Under the pieces are notes generated by a model. That model had not been told where the DNA came from and did no database searches. It saw nothing but the letters and a program-made list of their open reading frames with translations. A stretch of DNA of 64,000 nt from Lacticaseibacillus hulanensis (GTDB lineage Bacteria > Bacillota > Bacilli > Lactobacillales > Lactobacillaceae). Shown here one piece after another: positions 7,565 to 16,286 of the stretch. The position numbers and the translations under genes are program-made. The DNA lies in NCBI RefSeq assembly GCF_004010095.1, contig NZ_RRYD01000012.1:25685-89684 (forward strand). Direction: 5' to 3'. Position 1 is the stretch's first letter. Every line of letters starts with the position of its first letter.

Positions 7565-9127
7565 ATGACATTAAAATACTATTTGGGTAAACACAAGGTC
7601 CTCGTCTTCGTGGCGGTGGTCCTCACGCTGCTCAGCATTATTGGGCAGACAATCGGCACGATGTTCTGGACGCCGATGATTGACGCACTGGCGCGGCGCA
7701 GTACCAGCACGTTTTGGTGGTGGTTCACCATTGATACGGTCTTCAGCCTGGTGCGCTTTGGCGTCGGGCAAATTGACGATTACCTGCAGACCGTCGCCAC
7801 GCAGCGCATCAACGTCGACATGCAGCGTGATCTGAGTAACGGGGTTGCGAACCAATCGCTGCCCGAATTTCAGAAGGGGTCAGTTGGGCAGTACACCAGC
7901 TGGCTGACCAACGATATCCAGCAGATCGACACCAAGGGCCTGGCGACCTTCTTCAACATCGTGATGTACGGCGGCGGGATTGTTTTTCCTCTAGTTTCGC
8001 TGATTTGGTACCACTGGAGTCTGGGTGTGGCCGCGATTGTTTGTGGCCTGATTATGACGATTGCGCCGCGCGTCCTGCAGCACAAGGTGGAGCAGGGCAG
8101 CGAGCGCGTCACGCGGGCAAACGAGCATTTCGTGAACGTGGCGGAAAACACGCTGAATGGCTTCGAGACGTTCCTGTCCTTTCGCCACCCGCAAGAGATC
8201 GTGCGGCGGATTGTGGCTGCGGCTGGCGAGCTGAAAGACACGAACCTGAGTTACAAACGGCGGGAACTGGCGGTTGAGGTGCTGACGTACACCGGCAGTA
8301 TTTTTGCCCAGATGTTCCTTATCGGGCTGACCGGCTGGCTCGTTCTGCGCGGTACGCTGACGGCTGGGGCGCTCATGACCACGGGGCAGCAGGCCGGCAT
8401 CGTCTTCACCTCAATGGCGCAACTTGCTAGCCTGCTGGTGGTGCGCAAGGCGGTCAATCCCGTCTTTGCCAAGTACGCCCACCTCAATTTTAAAAAGACC
8501 CCGGACGACGAACCGTTCACGAGAGCACCGGTTGGCTTCGAATTGGCGAATGTTGCTAGTGGGGATGCCGAGCACACCTGGCTGGCACCAATCAGCGCGA
8601 AGGTTGCGGCTGGAAGCAAGGTGCACCTGACTGGCCCAAGCGGCAAGGGAAAAACGACACTGCTGCACCTGATTGCGGGGCTGACCAAGCCCACGTCCGG
8701 CGTGATCAAGTGGCCCGAAGCTCCCGCGGCCTTGTATCTGCCGCAGAAGCCGTTCATTCTGAGTGCCAGTGTGCGCGAGAATCTGACCCTTGGCCGTGAT
8801 TATTCCGATGAGCAGTTGTGGCGGGTGCTTGACCAGGTTGGCCTGACGCCGCGCATCCGGGCACTGAATTCGGGGCTTTCGACCAAGCTAAGTGCGGACG
8901 GTGTTGACCTTTCCGGTGGTGAACGGGAGCGGCTGGCCCTCGCGCGGGCGCTGCTCGTCAATCCGGGTGTGCTGCTCTTTGACGAAGGGACTGCCAGCGT
9001 CGATGCGCAAACGGCGGAAACAATCGAGCGGCAGATTCTCACGAACTCGCAGCAGACGGTCGTGTTTGTCTCCCATGCGCAGCGCAGCGACCTGGAACCA
9101 CTGTTTGACCAGACCATCGAGCTGTAG
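7565..9127 (+). CDS. ABC exporter half-transporter (fused membrane and ATPase domains)
   Basis: 520 residues. Residues 1-300 form the six-helix membrane domain and residues about 325-520 the ATPase, with Walker A GPSGKGKTT, signature DLSGGERERLALARAL, Walker B VLLFDEGTASVD and switch histidine in VFVSHAQRS. As a half-size transporter it should work as a homodimer. The substrate cannot be read from sequence. Bacteriocin or peptide export and drug efflux are both possible, given the adjacent Rgg regulator. The GGGAGGG ribosome binding site is 6-12 bases before the ATG. Confidence 0.9.
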   Translation: MTLKYYLGKHKVLVFVAVVLTLLSIIGQTIGTMFWTPMIDALARRSTSTFWWWFTIDTVFSLVRFGVGQIDDYLQTVATQRINVDMQRDLSNGVANQSLPEFQKGSVGQYTSWLTNDIQQIDTKGLATFFNIVMYGGGIVFPLVSLIWYHWSLGVAAIVCGLIMTIAPRVLQHKVEQGSERVTRANEHFVNVAENTLNGFETFLSFRHPQEIVRRIVAAAGELKDTNLSYKRRELAVEVLTYTGSIFAQMFLIGLTGWLVLRGTLTAGALMTTGQQAGIVFTSMAQLASLLVVRKAVNPVFAKYAHLNFKKTPDDEPFTRAPVGFELANVASGDAEHTWLAPISAKVAAGSKVHLTGPSGKGKTTLLHLIAGLTKPTSGVIKWPEAPAALYLPQKPFILSASVRENLTLGRDYSDEQLWRVLDQVGLTPRIRALNSGLSTKLSADGVDLSGGERERLALARALLVNPGVLLFDEGTASVDAQTAETIERQILTNSQQTVVFVSHAQRSDLEPLFDQTIEL

Positions 9128-9158
9128 CGGTAGCCGGAAGTAAAGTTTAAATTTGGAC

Positions 9159-9212
9159 TAGAATTTGGGGGTGGCAAGCACCAACCCTGTAAATTCTGGT
9201 CCTTTTTGTTTA
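9159..9212 (+). terminator. Terminator after the ABC exporter
   Basis: TAGAATTTGGGGGTGG pairs imperfectly with CCAACCCTGTAAATTCT across a short AAGCA loop and is followed by CCTTTTTGTTT. Confidence 0.75.
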
Positions 9213-9276
9213 CCATGAGACTATTGGAGAAGCAATTGGCGAAAATGCCAGTTGCCCAGCTGAGGAGGCCGAGGAT

Positions 9277-10077
9277 TTGCGGAAAAAAAGGTGGTTGCTC
9301 GGATTATTCATCGCGCTGCTTGTCGTCATCGGGGCGGCGTATCATCATCACGAAGAATCACAGCCGGTTAGCGGCGTGCCCACGGTGTTCGTGCACGGTT
9401 ATAACGGTACGGCGGGGTCGACCAACCGGATGATTGCCGCTTTGGCCCACTCCGGCGTCGCTAAGCGCACCATGCGCGTGACCGTGAAAGCAAACGGTGA
9501 CTTAACGGTGGATGGGGGCTTGTATGGCAAAAATCCCATTGTTCAGGTGGTGTACCAGAATCGCACCAATGGGCCGCAGTTTACGAACTGGCTGCTAAAG
9601 GTCTACGCGATGCTGCATAGTCGCTACCACGTCCAGCGCGTGAACGCGGTCGGCCATTCCGCCGGTGCCCTCAGCGTGGTGGAAGCGGCGATGCAGCACC
9701 CGGCGGTCAAGATGAACAAGATTGTCGCCATTGCCGGACCGTTTAACGGCTTTTTCGAAAAGGGTGTTTCGCGCAGCGCATTTGATCTGGCGGCGAACGG
9801 GCAGCCGAAAAGCCCCAGTGAGCGGTATCGGCGGTTAGTAGCTGAGGCGCCTAATTTTCGGGCCAATGCGGTGCTGAACATCTACGGCAACCTAGGGGAT
9901 GGCAGTGACTCCGATGGGGTTGTGCCGGTCAACTCGGCCAGGAGCATGAAGTATCTGCTGCGCAATTGGCACGGCAGCTACCAAGAGCGGCAGGCCCGGG
10001 GGCAAAGCGCCCAGCACAGCCGGCTACACCAAAACAACAGGACGGTGGATACGGCATTGCGGGAGTTCCTGTTTTAG
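9277..10077 (+). CDS. DUF915-family alpha/beta hydrolase, secreted or membrane-anchored
   Basis: 266 residues starting at a TTG placed 8 bases after GAGGAGG. The N-terminal hydrophobic segment (residues 6-22) follows a basic MRKKR. Catalytic motifs are HGYNGTAGSTN, Ser128 in NAVGHSAGALS, the acid in DSDGVVPVNSA, and His in AQHSRLHQNN. The triad looks complete. It is paralogous to the reverse-strand hydrolase at 5566-6432, and the two flank the Rgg/exporter pair. Confidence 0.87.
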   Translation: MRKKRWLLGLFIALLVVIGAAYHHHEESQPVSGVPTVFVHGYNGTAGSTNRMIAALAHSGVAKRTMRVTVKANGDLTVDGGLYGKNPIVQVVYQNRTNGPQFTNWLLKVYAMLHSRYHVQRVNAVGHSAGALSVVEAAMQHPAVKMNKIVAIAGPFNGFFEKGVSRSAFDLAANGQPKSPSERYRRLVAEAPNFRANAVLNIYGNLGDGSDSDGVVPVNSARSMKYLLRNWHGSYQERQARGQSAQHSRLHQNNRTVDTALREFLF

Positions 10078-10277
10078 TCAGGTGCGGTAAAAGGCAGTTT
10101 TGGGGTTCGATGGTTTACGCATTTGGCGTGGCTAGGACTGATTAACGGTGATGACCAGGTAATAATGAATCTGGCTGGTCAGACATTCACTCGCGACGAG
10201 GTCGTCAACAAATGATTTGCCGATTAAGCCGGCGATGAACTGCCTTAAGGAAAAAGGAAAAATACCGGAATCTTCCA

Positions 10278-10321
10278 CAACAAAAAAGCATTTGACCAAC
10301 TGGCCAAATGCTTTTTTGTTG
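10278..10321. terminator. Displaced native rpsD terminator (works in both directions)
   Basis: CAACAAAAAAGCATTTG pairs perfectly with CAAATGCTTTTTTGTTG (17 bp) around a short loop, with U-rich ends in both directions. On the minus strand it lies just past the left att copy of the rpsD 3' end, so before the element inserted it would have been the rpsD terminator. It now stands about 11.4 kb from the gene and can still serve the hydrolase gene. Confidence 0.85.
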
Positions 10322-10347
10322 CAACCGTGTTGAAAAAGTAATCGAGG

Positions 10348-10366
10348 ATTACAGCTTCTGGTGGTA
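10348..10366 (+). repeat. attL, left attachment site
   Basis: ATTACAGCTTCTGGT is identical to 21781-21795, and the match continues as nGTA. This is the copy of the rpsD end that is not joined to the gene. Confidence 0.85.
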
Positions 10367-10622
10367 ACAAGGCGAAACTTGTCAATCTGATTCAATACAA
10401 ATCCAGACATGTCAAGGTATTCAAGGAAAACTTCTTGATGGAGTACTGTGAAAATCGGCTTGGATTGATAATTTCTGCAACAGCGTGCAACATTTGAGCT
10501 GACCCGTAAATACTGGTGAATAAATCGTGCATGTACCTATTGTGCGATTTTTTGGTGGCTAGATATTGAACCAATGTTGCTTAGCACCGCGACTATATAG
10601 AGTTAAGTCTAAGTCTGATGAG
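10367..10622. other. Left end of the element, non-coding
   Basis: AT-rich stretch between attL and the first cargo gene. Apart from the arm-type repeats I see no gene, promoter or strong hairpin. Confidence 0.5.
10474..10492 (+). repeat. Left arm-type integrase sites
   Basis: TCTGCAACAG followed in phase by CGTGCAACA, two direct copies with a 10-bp period. The same TCTGCAACA repeat with the same period occurs at the right end of the element (21716-21734). Confidence 0.55.
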
Positions 10623-11417
10623 TTAAGAGAAGAATTTTCCAATGAATCCACCGACCAAGCCACCAATGATTAGGTTTGCTATCCAAAAGAGGATTTTCCC
10701 CCAGGTGGACTCATTGGCACAATTATAGATTCCTAGTGGAATATTTCCATATCTATCCTGAAAGCTAGATTTTGTCTTTAACTCGTTATCGATGGCTCTG
10801 GTCAGAAACTTGTCGAACAGATTGACCTTTCCGGCACAGGAGAAGCTTAATCTGACAAAATCGTGATTGTTGAATGCATCGGCTTCGTCTTTTCCAGACA
10901 TGAAATCTTTTACGTGTATGTCGTTGTGATCCATCAACGATTTAATATGTGGATCACCAATGTAGCTTTTGCCGTAATACTTCCGGAAAAGGATAGCCAA
11001 ATCTAATTTGCTTTGATCTGGAATGATTGCGGGGACCTGGCCTAAGACTCGATACCTTTTCTCTAGGGCCTTGAACCCAAAGTTCGAATCGCGCATATTC
11101 CAGTGAATCCAAATCTTGTCTGTGTGGCCCTGAACAAAGGTAAAGAAGTCATCTAGCATCCTGCGTTCAACTTCCTTATATTTTTCGAAAATATCTTCCG
11201 TTTGAATTTGCATCAATTCAGCCGCTTTATGTACCGCAAAGAGGTCAGTTTGACCGCTTGATGGCGACTTTACGGCAATCGCGGTAATCCGCGGCGTTGC
11301 ACCATTGGTATCGAAAAAGCTTTCGCAGGAATAATGAATAATCAGATACCTGTCCTTGTGTTTTTCGAAATCGTGAAATATTTTACCTGCTTCGCGGTGA
11401 TCTAGGAATCTTGACAT
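10623..11417 (-). CDS. Unknown protein with RNase H/DEDD-like motifs and a C-terminal membrane helix
   Basis: 264 residues of no family I can name with confidence. Three blocks resemble the spacing of DEDD exonucleases: IIHYSCESFFDT (residue 26 on), where the usual DxE is replaced; IWIHWNMRDSNFGFKALEKR (exoII-like); and KDEADAFNNHDFVRL (exoIII-like). The last 24 residues (GKILFWIANLIIGGLVGGFI...) form one membrane helix. GAGGAC precedes the ATG. It is the outermost cargo gene of the element and is AT-rich. A nuclease or defence role is only a guess; the key acidic residues may be missing. Confidence 0.6.
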   Translation of the reverse strand: MSRFLDHREAGKIFHDFEKHKDRYLIIHYSCESFFDTNGATPRITAIAVKSPSSGQTDLFAVHKAAELMQIQTEDIFEKYKEVERRMLDDFFTFVQGHTDKIWIHWNMRDSNFGFKALEKRYRVLGQVPAIIPDQSKLDLAILFRKYYGKSYIGDPHIKSLMDHNDIHVKDFMSGKDEADAFNNHDFVRLSFSCAGKVNLFDKFLTRAIDNELKTKSSFQDRYGNIPLGIYNCANESTWGKILFWIANLIIGGLVGGFIGKFFS

Positions 11418-11479
11418 ACGGTCCTCGTTTTCGTTTGTTGAATGAAATTATCATTTTCTCAGGGGGGTAAATACGCTGT

Positions 11480-11929
11480 CTATGCAGAGGCAGCCTGTGC
11501 CTTCTTAACCTTATCAGCAGTTAGAAGCCGATCAATAACGTCTTGCATCGTGTGTCGGTCGAGCTCCATTAACGCAGCGGTTTCCGCCTCATGATAAATT
11601 CCGGTTAGGACATCTTGAATGTTAGCACCAACTATGCAAAGCGGATTGGTTTCCTTATCGAGTGCGAAAAGTGGGGTGTGTCCTTCCGTCAGTAGGTAAA
11701 CGTCTAACAACGTAATTTCATCGGGTGATTTTGCGAAAATTGGGTTATGTGTTTCGGCGTCAGTTGTCACGACGCCAGCTTCTTTTAATGTTCCAATCAG
11801 ACGCCGGACGACAACTGGTGAAGTGTTAATGCTGGTTGCAATCACGGCGCTAGTAATATGAATGTTCTGATACACCGAGATGAATGCCAACAGGTGGATG
11901 GTGTCGCTGAACTTAGTTGAAACTCGCAT
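11480..11929 (-). CDS. Rrf2-family transcriptional regulator
   Basis: 149 residues beginning MRVSTKFSDTIHLLAFISVY with the winged-helix block SAVIATSINTSPVVVRRLIG, as in YwnA/Rrf2 proteins. Only one cysteine (in NPLCIVGANI) is present, so it cannot bind an Fe-S cluster through the usual three-cysteine motif. It may sense through a single thiol or a small ligand. GGAGG precedes the ATG. It is divergent from the OpuC-type operon and probably represses it. Confidence 0.88.
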   Translation of the reverse strand: MRVSTKFSDTIHLLAFISVYQNIHITSAVIATSINTSPVVVRRLIGTLKEAGVVTTDAETHNPIFAKSPDEITLLDVYLLTEGHTPLFALDKETNPLCIVGANIQDVLTGIYHEAETAALMELDRHTMQDVIDRLLTADKVKKAQAASA

Positions 11930-11941
11930 GTGAATACCTCC

Positions 11942-11958
11942 GTAACTTTTGTGGTTAC
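11942..11958. promoter_or_regulatory. Candidate Rrf2 operator
   Basis: The inverted repeat GTAAC-TTTTGTG-GTTAC lies 13-29 bp upstream of the rrf2 start, in the gap divergent from the transporter operon. A TAGAAT hexamer on the minus strand next to it could be the rrf2 -10 box. Confidence 0.4.
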
Positions 11959-12067
11959 AATAATTCTAGCATATTTTCTGGAATTCGAGGGTAATTTCTA
12001 GAAAAACCTAGCCCTTATTGAGAAGCTGCCATTATAGTGAGTCTATTCCGAAACAAAAGAGGTAACC

Positions 12068-13006
12068 ATGATGATTCAGTTTCAGCAAGTTTTCAAAAAA
12101 TATCAAGAGGCAGCTGCATTGACTGACATCAGTCTGTCAATCGCAAGTCATGAGCTATTCGTGCTGGTGGGGCCCAGCGGAAGTGGTAAAACGACATTAT
12201 TGAAAATGATCAACAGATTAAATACACCCACAAGCGGCAAGGTCTTGATTGATGATCTTGATGTCATGGCGGTGCCCGACGTTCGAGAATTTCGTCGCGG
12301 GATCGGCTATGTTCTGCAAGCTGGCGCACTATTTCCAAACATGACGGTAGCAGAGAATGCCTCAATCCAACTGGCAGCACAAAACGTCCCACAAGATAGG
12401 CGGGATGCGCGTGTTCGCGAGTTACTGAATGCCGTCGGTTTAGCATCTGACAAGTTCATGAATAGGATGCCTAATGAGTTATCTGGTGGTGAAGCGCAAC
12501 GTGTGGGTATCGTTCGTGCGTTAGCAGCTGAACCGAATATCGTTTTGATGGACGAGCCATTTAGCGCACTTGATCCGTTGTCGCGTCGTCAACTGCAAGA
12601 TTTAGTCGTGAAGTTACACAAGCAATTTAACACCACCATCATTTTTGTTACGCATGACATGGACGAGGCATTGAGGTTAGCCGACCGTCTGGCGGTGATC
12701 CACGACGGCAAGCTGCAACAAGTTGGAACGCCAGATGAGATTCTTGCAACGCCTGCAAATCAATTCGTTGCGGAATTTTTCGCTAACGCGGGCCGTCAAT
12801 CCCAATACGTTAAATCAGTGTTACCTGCGGGATTCGGACAGCCGGCGACAGGTTCAGCGCTAGTATCGCTTCCGGAAACGGCGATGCTTTCAGACTGGGC
12901 AGCACTGTTGCAGCAATCACCAACTGCAACGGTTGGTATTGGTGATATGCAGCTTGCTCCAGCAGACTTGATTGCGTATCTTGCTCAAACTCGGGGGGTG
13001 CAATGA
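12068..13006 (+). CDS. Glycine betaine/carnitine/choline-type ABC transporter ATPase (OpuCA-like)
   Basis: 312 residues with Walker A GPSGSGKTT, the Q-loop in GYVLQAGALFPNMTV, signature LSGGEAQRVGIVRAL, Walker B IVLMDEPFSALDP and VTHDMDEAL. The LQAGALFP and MPNELSGGEAQR wording is diagnostic for the OpuCA/ProV branch. The C-terminal region (about 70 residues) does not show the two CBS domains of standard OpuCA. AGAGGT precedes two tandem ATGs. First gene of a five-gene operon; stop and next start are separated by 1 bp. Confidence 0.9.
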   Translation: MMIQFQQVFKKYQEAAALTDISLSIASHELFVLVGPSGSGKTTLLKMINRLNTPTSGKVLIDDLDVMAVPDVREFRRGIGYVLQAGALFPNMTVAENASIQLAAQNVPQDRRDARVRELLNAVGLASDKFMNRMPNELSGGEAQRVGIVRALAAEPNIVLMDEPFSALDPLSRRQLQDLVVKLHKQFNTTIIFVTHDMDEALRLADRLAVIHDGKLQQVGTPDEILATPANQFVAEFFANAGRQSQYVKSVLPAGFGQPATGSALVSLPETAMLSDWAALLQQSPTATVGIGDMQLAPADLIAYLAQTRGVQ

Positions 13007-13007
13007 G

Positions 13008-14531
13008 ATGCAGGACTTAACTAACTATTTGAGCAAAAATGGTGGCGAAATTCTCAATGCTTTATGGCAACATATCGCAATTTCAGTTGTTGCTACCGTG
13101 ATAACCGTATTGATTGCACTCCCGTTGGCGATTGTGTTGATCGATCACCGGCGTGCTGGTGAGGCTGTGTTGCAAGTTGCAAGTGTGATTCAAACGATTC
13201 CGAGTCTTGCAATCTTAGGATTACTCATTCCGTTGGTCGGCATCGGGACGATTCCAGCCATAATTGCGCTTGTCTTATATGCCATCATGCCGGTATTTTC
13301 CAATGCGTATGCAGGGTTGACCAACATTGATCCCTTACTAGTCGAAGCAGCAGATGCGTTTGGCGTATCAAGACGATACAAGCTATTCAAGATTCAGTTG
13401 CCACTTGCAATGCCTATGATTCTGACTGGTCTGCGCATTGCCGTGGTGATGGTGATTGGGACGGCAACATTGGCCGCTTTGATCGGAGGCGGTGGTCTCG
13501 GGACCTACATTTTGCTTGGTATTCAGACGAATAATAATAGTGCTCTATTCGTGGGCGCCATTCTGGCAGCGGTATTGGCTCTGGCCGCCAGTGCCCTAAT
13601 CAAATTTTTGGCTCAAACGAATTTGAAACACGTCATAGTTGGCTTAATTGTGGTTTTGGCTGTGGGTTTCGGGTATGCAGGAGTTCGCGCTTGGCAGAAC
13701 GCTCAACACCAGACCGTCACGATTGCTGGTAAAATGGGTGGTGAGCCAGAAATCCTCATCAATATGTATAAAGAATTGATTGAAAAGGATAATGCAAGGG
13801 TCACCGTTGATCTTAAACCGAACTTTGGTGGGACGAGCTTCCTGTTCAAAGGCTTGCGTAGTGGCAAAATCGATATTTATCCTGAATTTACGGGAACAGT
13901 ATTGCAGTCGCTGGTCAAGACTAACCAAAGCGTTCCTCATCAGCCGACACGGGCGTACTCACTTGCCAAGAAGCTGCTGTCAGAACAGTATGCGATGACC
14001 TTGCTGACACCAATGCAGTACCAAAATGGCTACATGATGACAGTGCGAGCTGCTGATGCTAAGAAATATCACTTGAAATCCATTGCTGATTTGAAGCAAG
14101 TTCCGCAATTTAGGGCAGCGTTTGATCCTGACTTTTACCAACAATCTGATGGCTATCCTGGTTTGAAGAATGCATACGGCTTGACCTTCAATTCGGTACG
14201 GACGATGGAACCGGCGTTACGTTATGAAGCGCTGGCCAAAGGTAAAATCGATGTCACAGATGGCTATACCACTGATCCACAAATCAAGCAGTATCATCTG
14301 ACCATGTTGACAGACACGCAGCAGTTCTTCCCACCGTACCAAGGGGCGCCGCTGATGAATACAAAGTTTGCCAAAGCCCATCCGGAAATTGTTAAGAGCC
14401 TCAATCGGTTGGCTGGTAAGGTGACGACTAGTGAAATGCAGGAAATGAATTATCAAGTGACGGTTAAACATGAAAAAGCTGCCACAGTCGCGCATCGGTT
14501 CTTAGTCACGCATCATTTGCTCAAAGATTAG
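13008..14531 (+). CDS. Fused permease and substrate-binding protein of an osmoprotectant ABC transporter (OpuCB/OpuCC-like)
   Basis: 507 residues. Residues 1-215 are the permease domain with an EAA loop (VEAADAFGVSRRYKLFKIQLP) and GGGGLGTYI. A further membrane helix (about 223-240) leads into a glycine-betaine/choline-binding OpuAC domain (about 250-507) containing FGGTSFLFKGL, DIYPEFTGT and DVTDGYTTD. ATG at 13008 follows GGGGGGTG; the frame extending to 12972 overlaps the ATPase gene and is rejected. Such fusions are common in lactobacilli. The substrate among betaine, carnitine and choline is not resolved. Confidence 0.92.
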   Translation: MQDLTNYLSKNGGEILNALWQHIAISVVATVITVLIALPLAIVLIDHRRAGEAVLQVASVIQTIPSLAILGLLIPLVGIGTIPAIIALVLYAIMPVFSNAYAGLTNIDPLLVEAADAFGVSRRYKLFKIQLPLAMPMILTGLRIAVVMVIGTATLAALIGGGGLGTYILLGIQTNNNSALFVGAILAAVLALAASALIKFLAQTNLKHVIVGLIVVLAVGFGYAGVRAWQNAQHQTVTIAGKMGGEPEILINMYKELIEKDNARVTVDLKPNFGGTSFLFKGLRSGKIDIYPEFTGTVLQSLVKTNQSVPHQPTRAYSLAKKLLSEQYAMTLLTPMQYQNGYMMTVRAADAKKYHLKSIADLKQVPQFRAAFDPDFYQQSDGYPGLKNAYGLTFNSVRTMEPALRYEALAKGKIDVTDGYTTDPQIKQYHLTMLTDTQQFFPPYQGAPLMNTKFAKAHPEIVKSLNRLAGKVTTSEMQEMNYQVTVKHEKAATVAHRFLVTHHLLKD

Positions 14532-14575
14532 TGACGGCTATCTAGGGGTTCGTTTTGAAAGCGAGGTAAGTTAAA

Positions 14576-15205
14576 ATGCGTCATGGTACTGATCAATTTA
14601 TTGACTTAGCAGCTGACCGATTAACCTTAGTGGATGTCCAGGCAATGGTAGCCGAACTTGATGGCAGTCAAGGGTTGAAAGTGACCAAGAATCCAGCCGT
14701 TGAGGCCTTTGATGAGCCCACTTTCGCAAAGCTAACCGACACAAATTTTCATAACGGGACAATCAAGGTGAAAGTGCTAGGTCAGCTATTACCTGATGCC
14801 CCTGAATATGCGCGAGGCTTCATCGGCGTGGCGTTTCGAATCAATGAAAGTAACACGCAGTTTGAGGCTTTCTACATTCGGCCCACTAATGCGAGATCTG
14901 AGGATCAGATGAGACGAAACCGCGTAGTTCAATATATTTCGTTTCCCGATTACAAGTTTGACCGTTTAAGAGTTGAATCGCCTGGCGTGTATGAGGCGTA
15001 TGCGGATATTGGACTTGATGAGTGGATTGACTTGACGATTGAAGTATTGGATGATCATGCCCAACTATATGTCAATCATGCTTCACAGCCCACCCTAGTC
15101 GTGAAGGATCTTAAGAACGGAGCGACCAACGGTGGGGCAATTGGCCTGTGGGTGGATGTGGGCACAGCGGGCTATTTCGAGGATCTGCAAATCATCCCGC
15201 GCTAG
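14576..15205 (+). CDS. Concanavalin-A/LamG-fold protein of unknown function (DUF1080-like)
   Basis: 209 residues without signal peptide or membrane helix, so probably cytoplasmic. The central part (RGFIGVAFRINESNTQFEAF, then FDRLRVESPGVYEAYADIGL, then GGAIGLWVDVGTAGYFEDL) has the strand pattern of jelly-roll lectin/glucanase domains seen in DUF1080 and LamG-like proteins. No catalytic pair is evident. GAGGT precedes the ATG. It is 44 bp after the transporter gene and is presumably co-transcribed; a role in recognising a carbohydrate or small ligand is inference. Confidence 0.7.
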   Translation: MRHGTDQFIDLAADRLTLVDVQAMVAELDGSQGLKVTKNPAVEAFDEPTFAKLTDTNFHNGTIKVKVLGQLLPDAPEYARGFIGVAFRINESNTQFEAFYIRPTNARSEDQMRRNRVVQYISFPDYKFDRLRVESPGVYEAYADIGLDEWIDLTIEVLDDHAQLYVNHASQPTLVVKDLKNGATNGGAIGLWVDVGTAGYFEDLQIIPR

Positions 15206-15308
15206 AATGTGCTTGGTATCCTCCACGTGAGAGTTACTGGCCAGCAAAACGTTCGCAGCGTTCATGAATGTTCAAATGCGTAGGAAAGCGCTGAAAGGAA
15301 GACGACAA

Positions 15309-16268
15309 ATGAAAGCAGTTATTGTGAAGCATCCTGGTGGCCCAGAAGTGTTGGAATATACCGAAGTGCCAATGCCTATCGTTCGCCCTGGCTGGACTAG
15401 GGTTAAAGTACATGGGTTTGGGATCAACCATTCGGAAATTTTTACGCGCGAAGGCAAGTCTCCGTCTGTAAAATTTCCACGGATTCTCGGGATTGAGGTT
15501 GTCGGTACTGTCGATGCAACTAGCGCCCCTGAGCGATTCACAGTAGGGCAAACGGTGGTTTCGTTGATGGGCGAAATGGGCCGCGCTTATGACGGCAGTT
15601 ACGCGGACTATGTCCTATTGCCTAATGCACAGGTGTATCCTGTTACCACGGAATTAGATTGGGAACAACTGGCGGCGATTCCAGAAACCTTCTATACGGC
15701 GTTTGGTATTTATCAGAGTCTGCGTCTGCAAGCTGGTGATCACGTCTTAATTCGTGCGGCAACTAGTGGTGTCGGTGTCGCCATTTTGAAATTGATGAAA
15801 GCGTCAGGAATCGACTTAACGATCACTGGTACCACTCGCTCTGATCGTAAAGATGACGCACTCAAGGCACTGGGAATCGACACGATTTTACACACACCGG
15901 ATGCGACCCACTTGCCTGATGACGCCGGAGAGTTCGATAAAATCGTTGATATGATCGGGCCGGCTGCCGTTCGCGATTCGTTGGCACACGCTGCTGAATG
16001 GGGTGTGGTCAGCTCTACTGGACAGCTTGGTGGCGTCTGGGCACTAGATGAGTTCGACCCAATTATGGATATTCCGAATAATCGTTATTTGACCGGTTTT
16101 TACTCCGGCGATGTCGATGCGCAGCGTGTACAGGATTTGTTCGATTTCATTGCCAAGCATCACGTAGACGTTACGCCAGAGAAAATTTTCACCTTAGCCC
16201 AAACCCGTGAGGCCCACGAGTACCTTGCAACTGCCGCCGGTCTAGGAAAAGTAGTCGTGTTACCATAG
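15309..16268 (+). CDS. Zinc-free medium-chain dehydrogenase/reductase (quinone oxidoreductase-like)
   Basis: 319 residues starting MKAVIVKHPGGPEVL at the ATG preceded by AAAGGAAG; an earlier in-frame ATG at 15264 is less likely. The GroES-like N-terminal domain (INHSEIFTREG) lacks the catalytic-zinc cysteines. A Rossmann domain follows, with the NAD(P)H-binding region at AATSGVGVAILKLMKASG. Family members reduce quinones or enones with NADPH. It sits in the element's cargo operon before the PCC-domain gene. Confidence 0.87.
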   Translation: MKAVIVKHPGGPEVLEYTEVPMPIVRPGWTRVKVHGFGINHSEIFTREGKSPSVKFPRILGIEVVGTVDATSAPERFTVGQTVVSLMGEMGRAYDGSYADYVLLPNAQVYPVTTELDWEQLAAIPETFYTAFGIYQSLRLQAGDHVLIRAATSGVGVAILKLMKASGIDLTITGTTRSDRKDDALKALGIDTILHTPDATHLPDDAGEFDKIVDMIGPAAVRDSLAHAAEWGVVSSTGQLGGVWALDEFDPIMDIPNNRYLTGFYSGDVDAQRVQDLFDFIAKHHVDVTPEKIFTLAQTREAHEYLATAAGLGKVVVLP

Positions 16269-16286
16269 CGAAAGGAAGTACCGAAT

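Noticed and set aside
10132..10410. Reverse-strand open frame of 92 codons next to attL.
   Set aside because: It runs through the perfect terminator hairpin and the att site and shows no family features. The short forward frame (GLINGDDQVIMNLAG...) is also unsupported.
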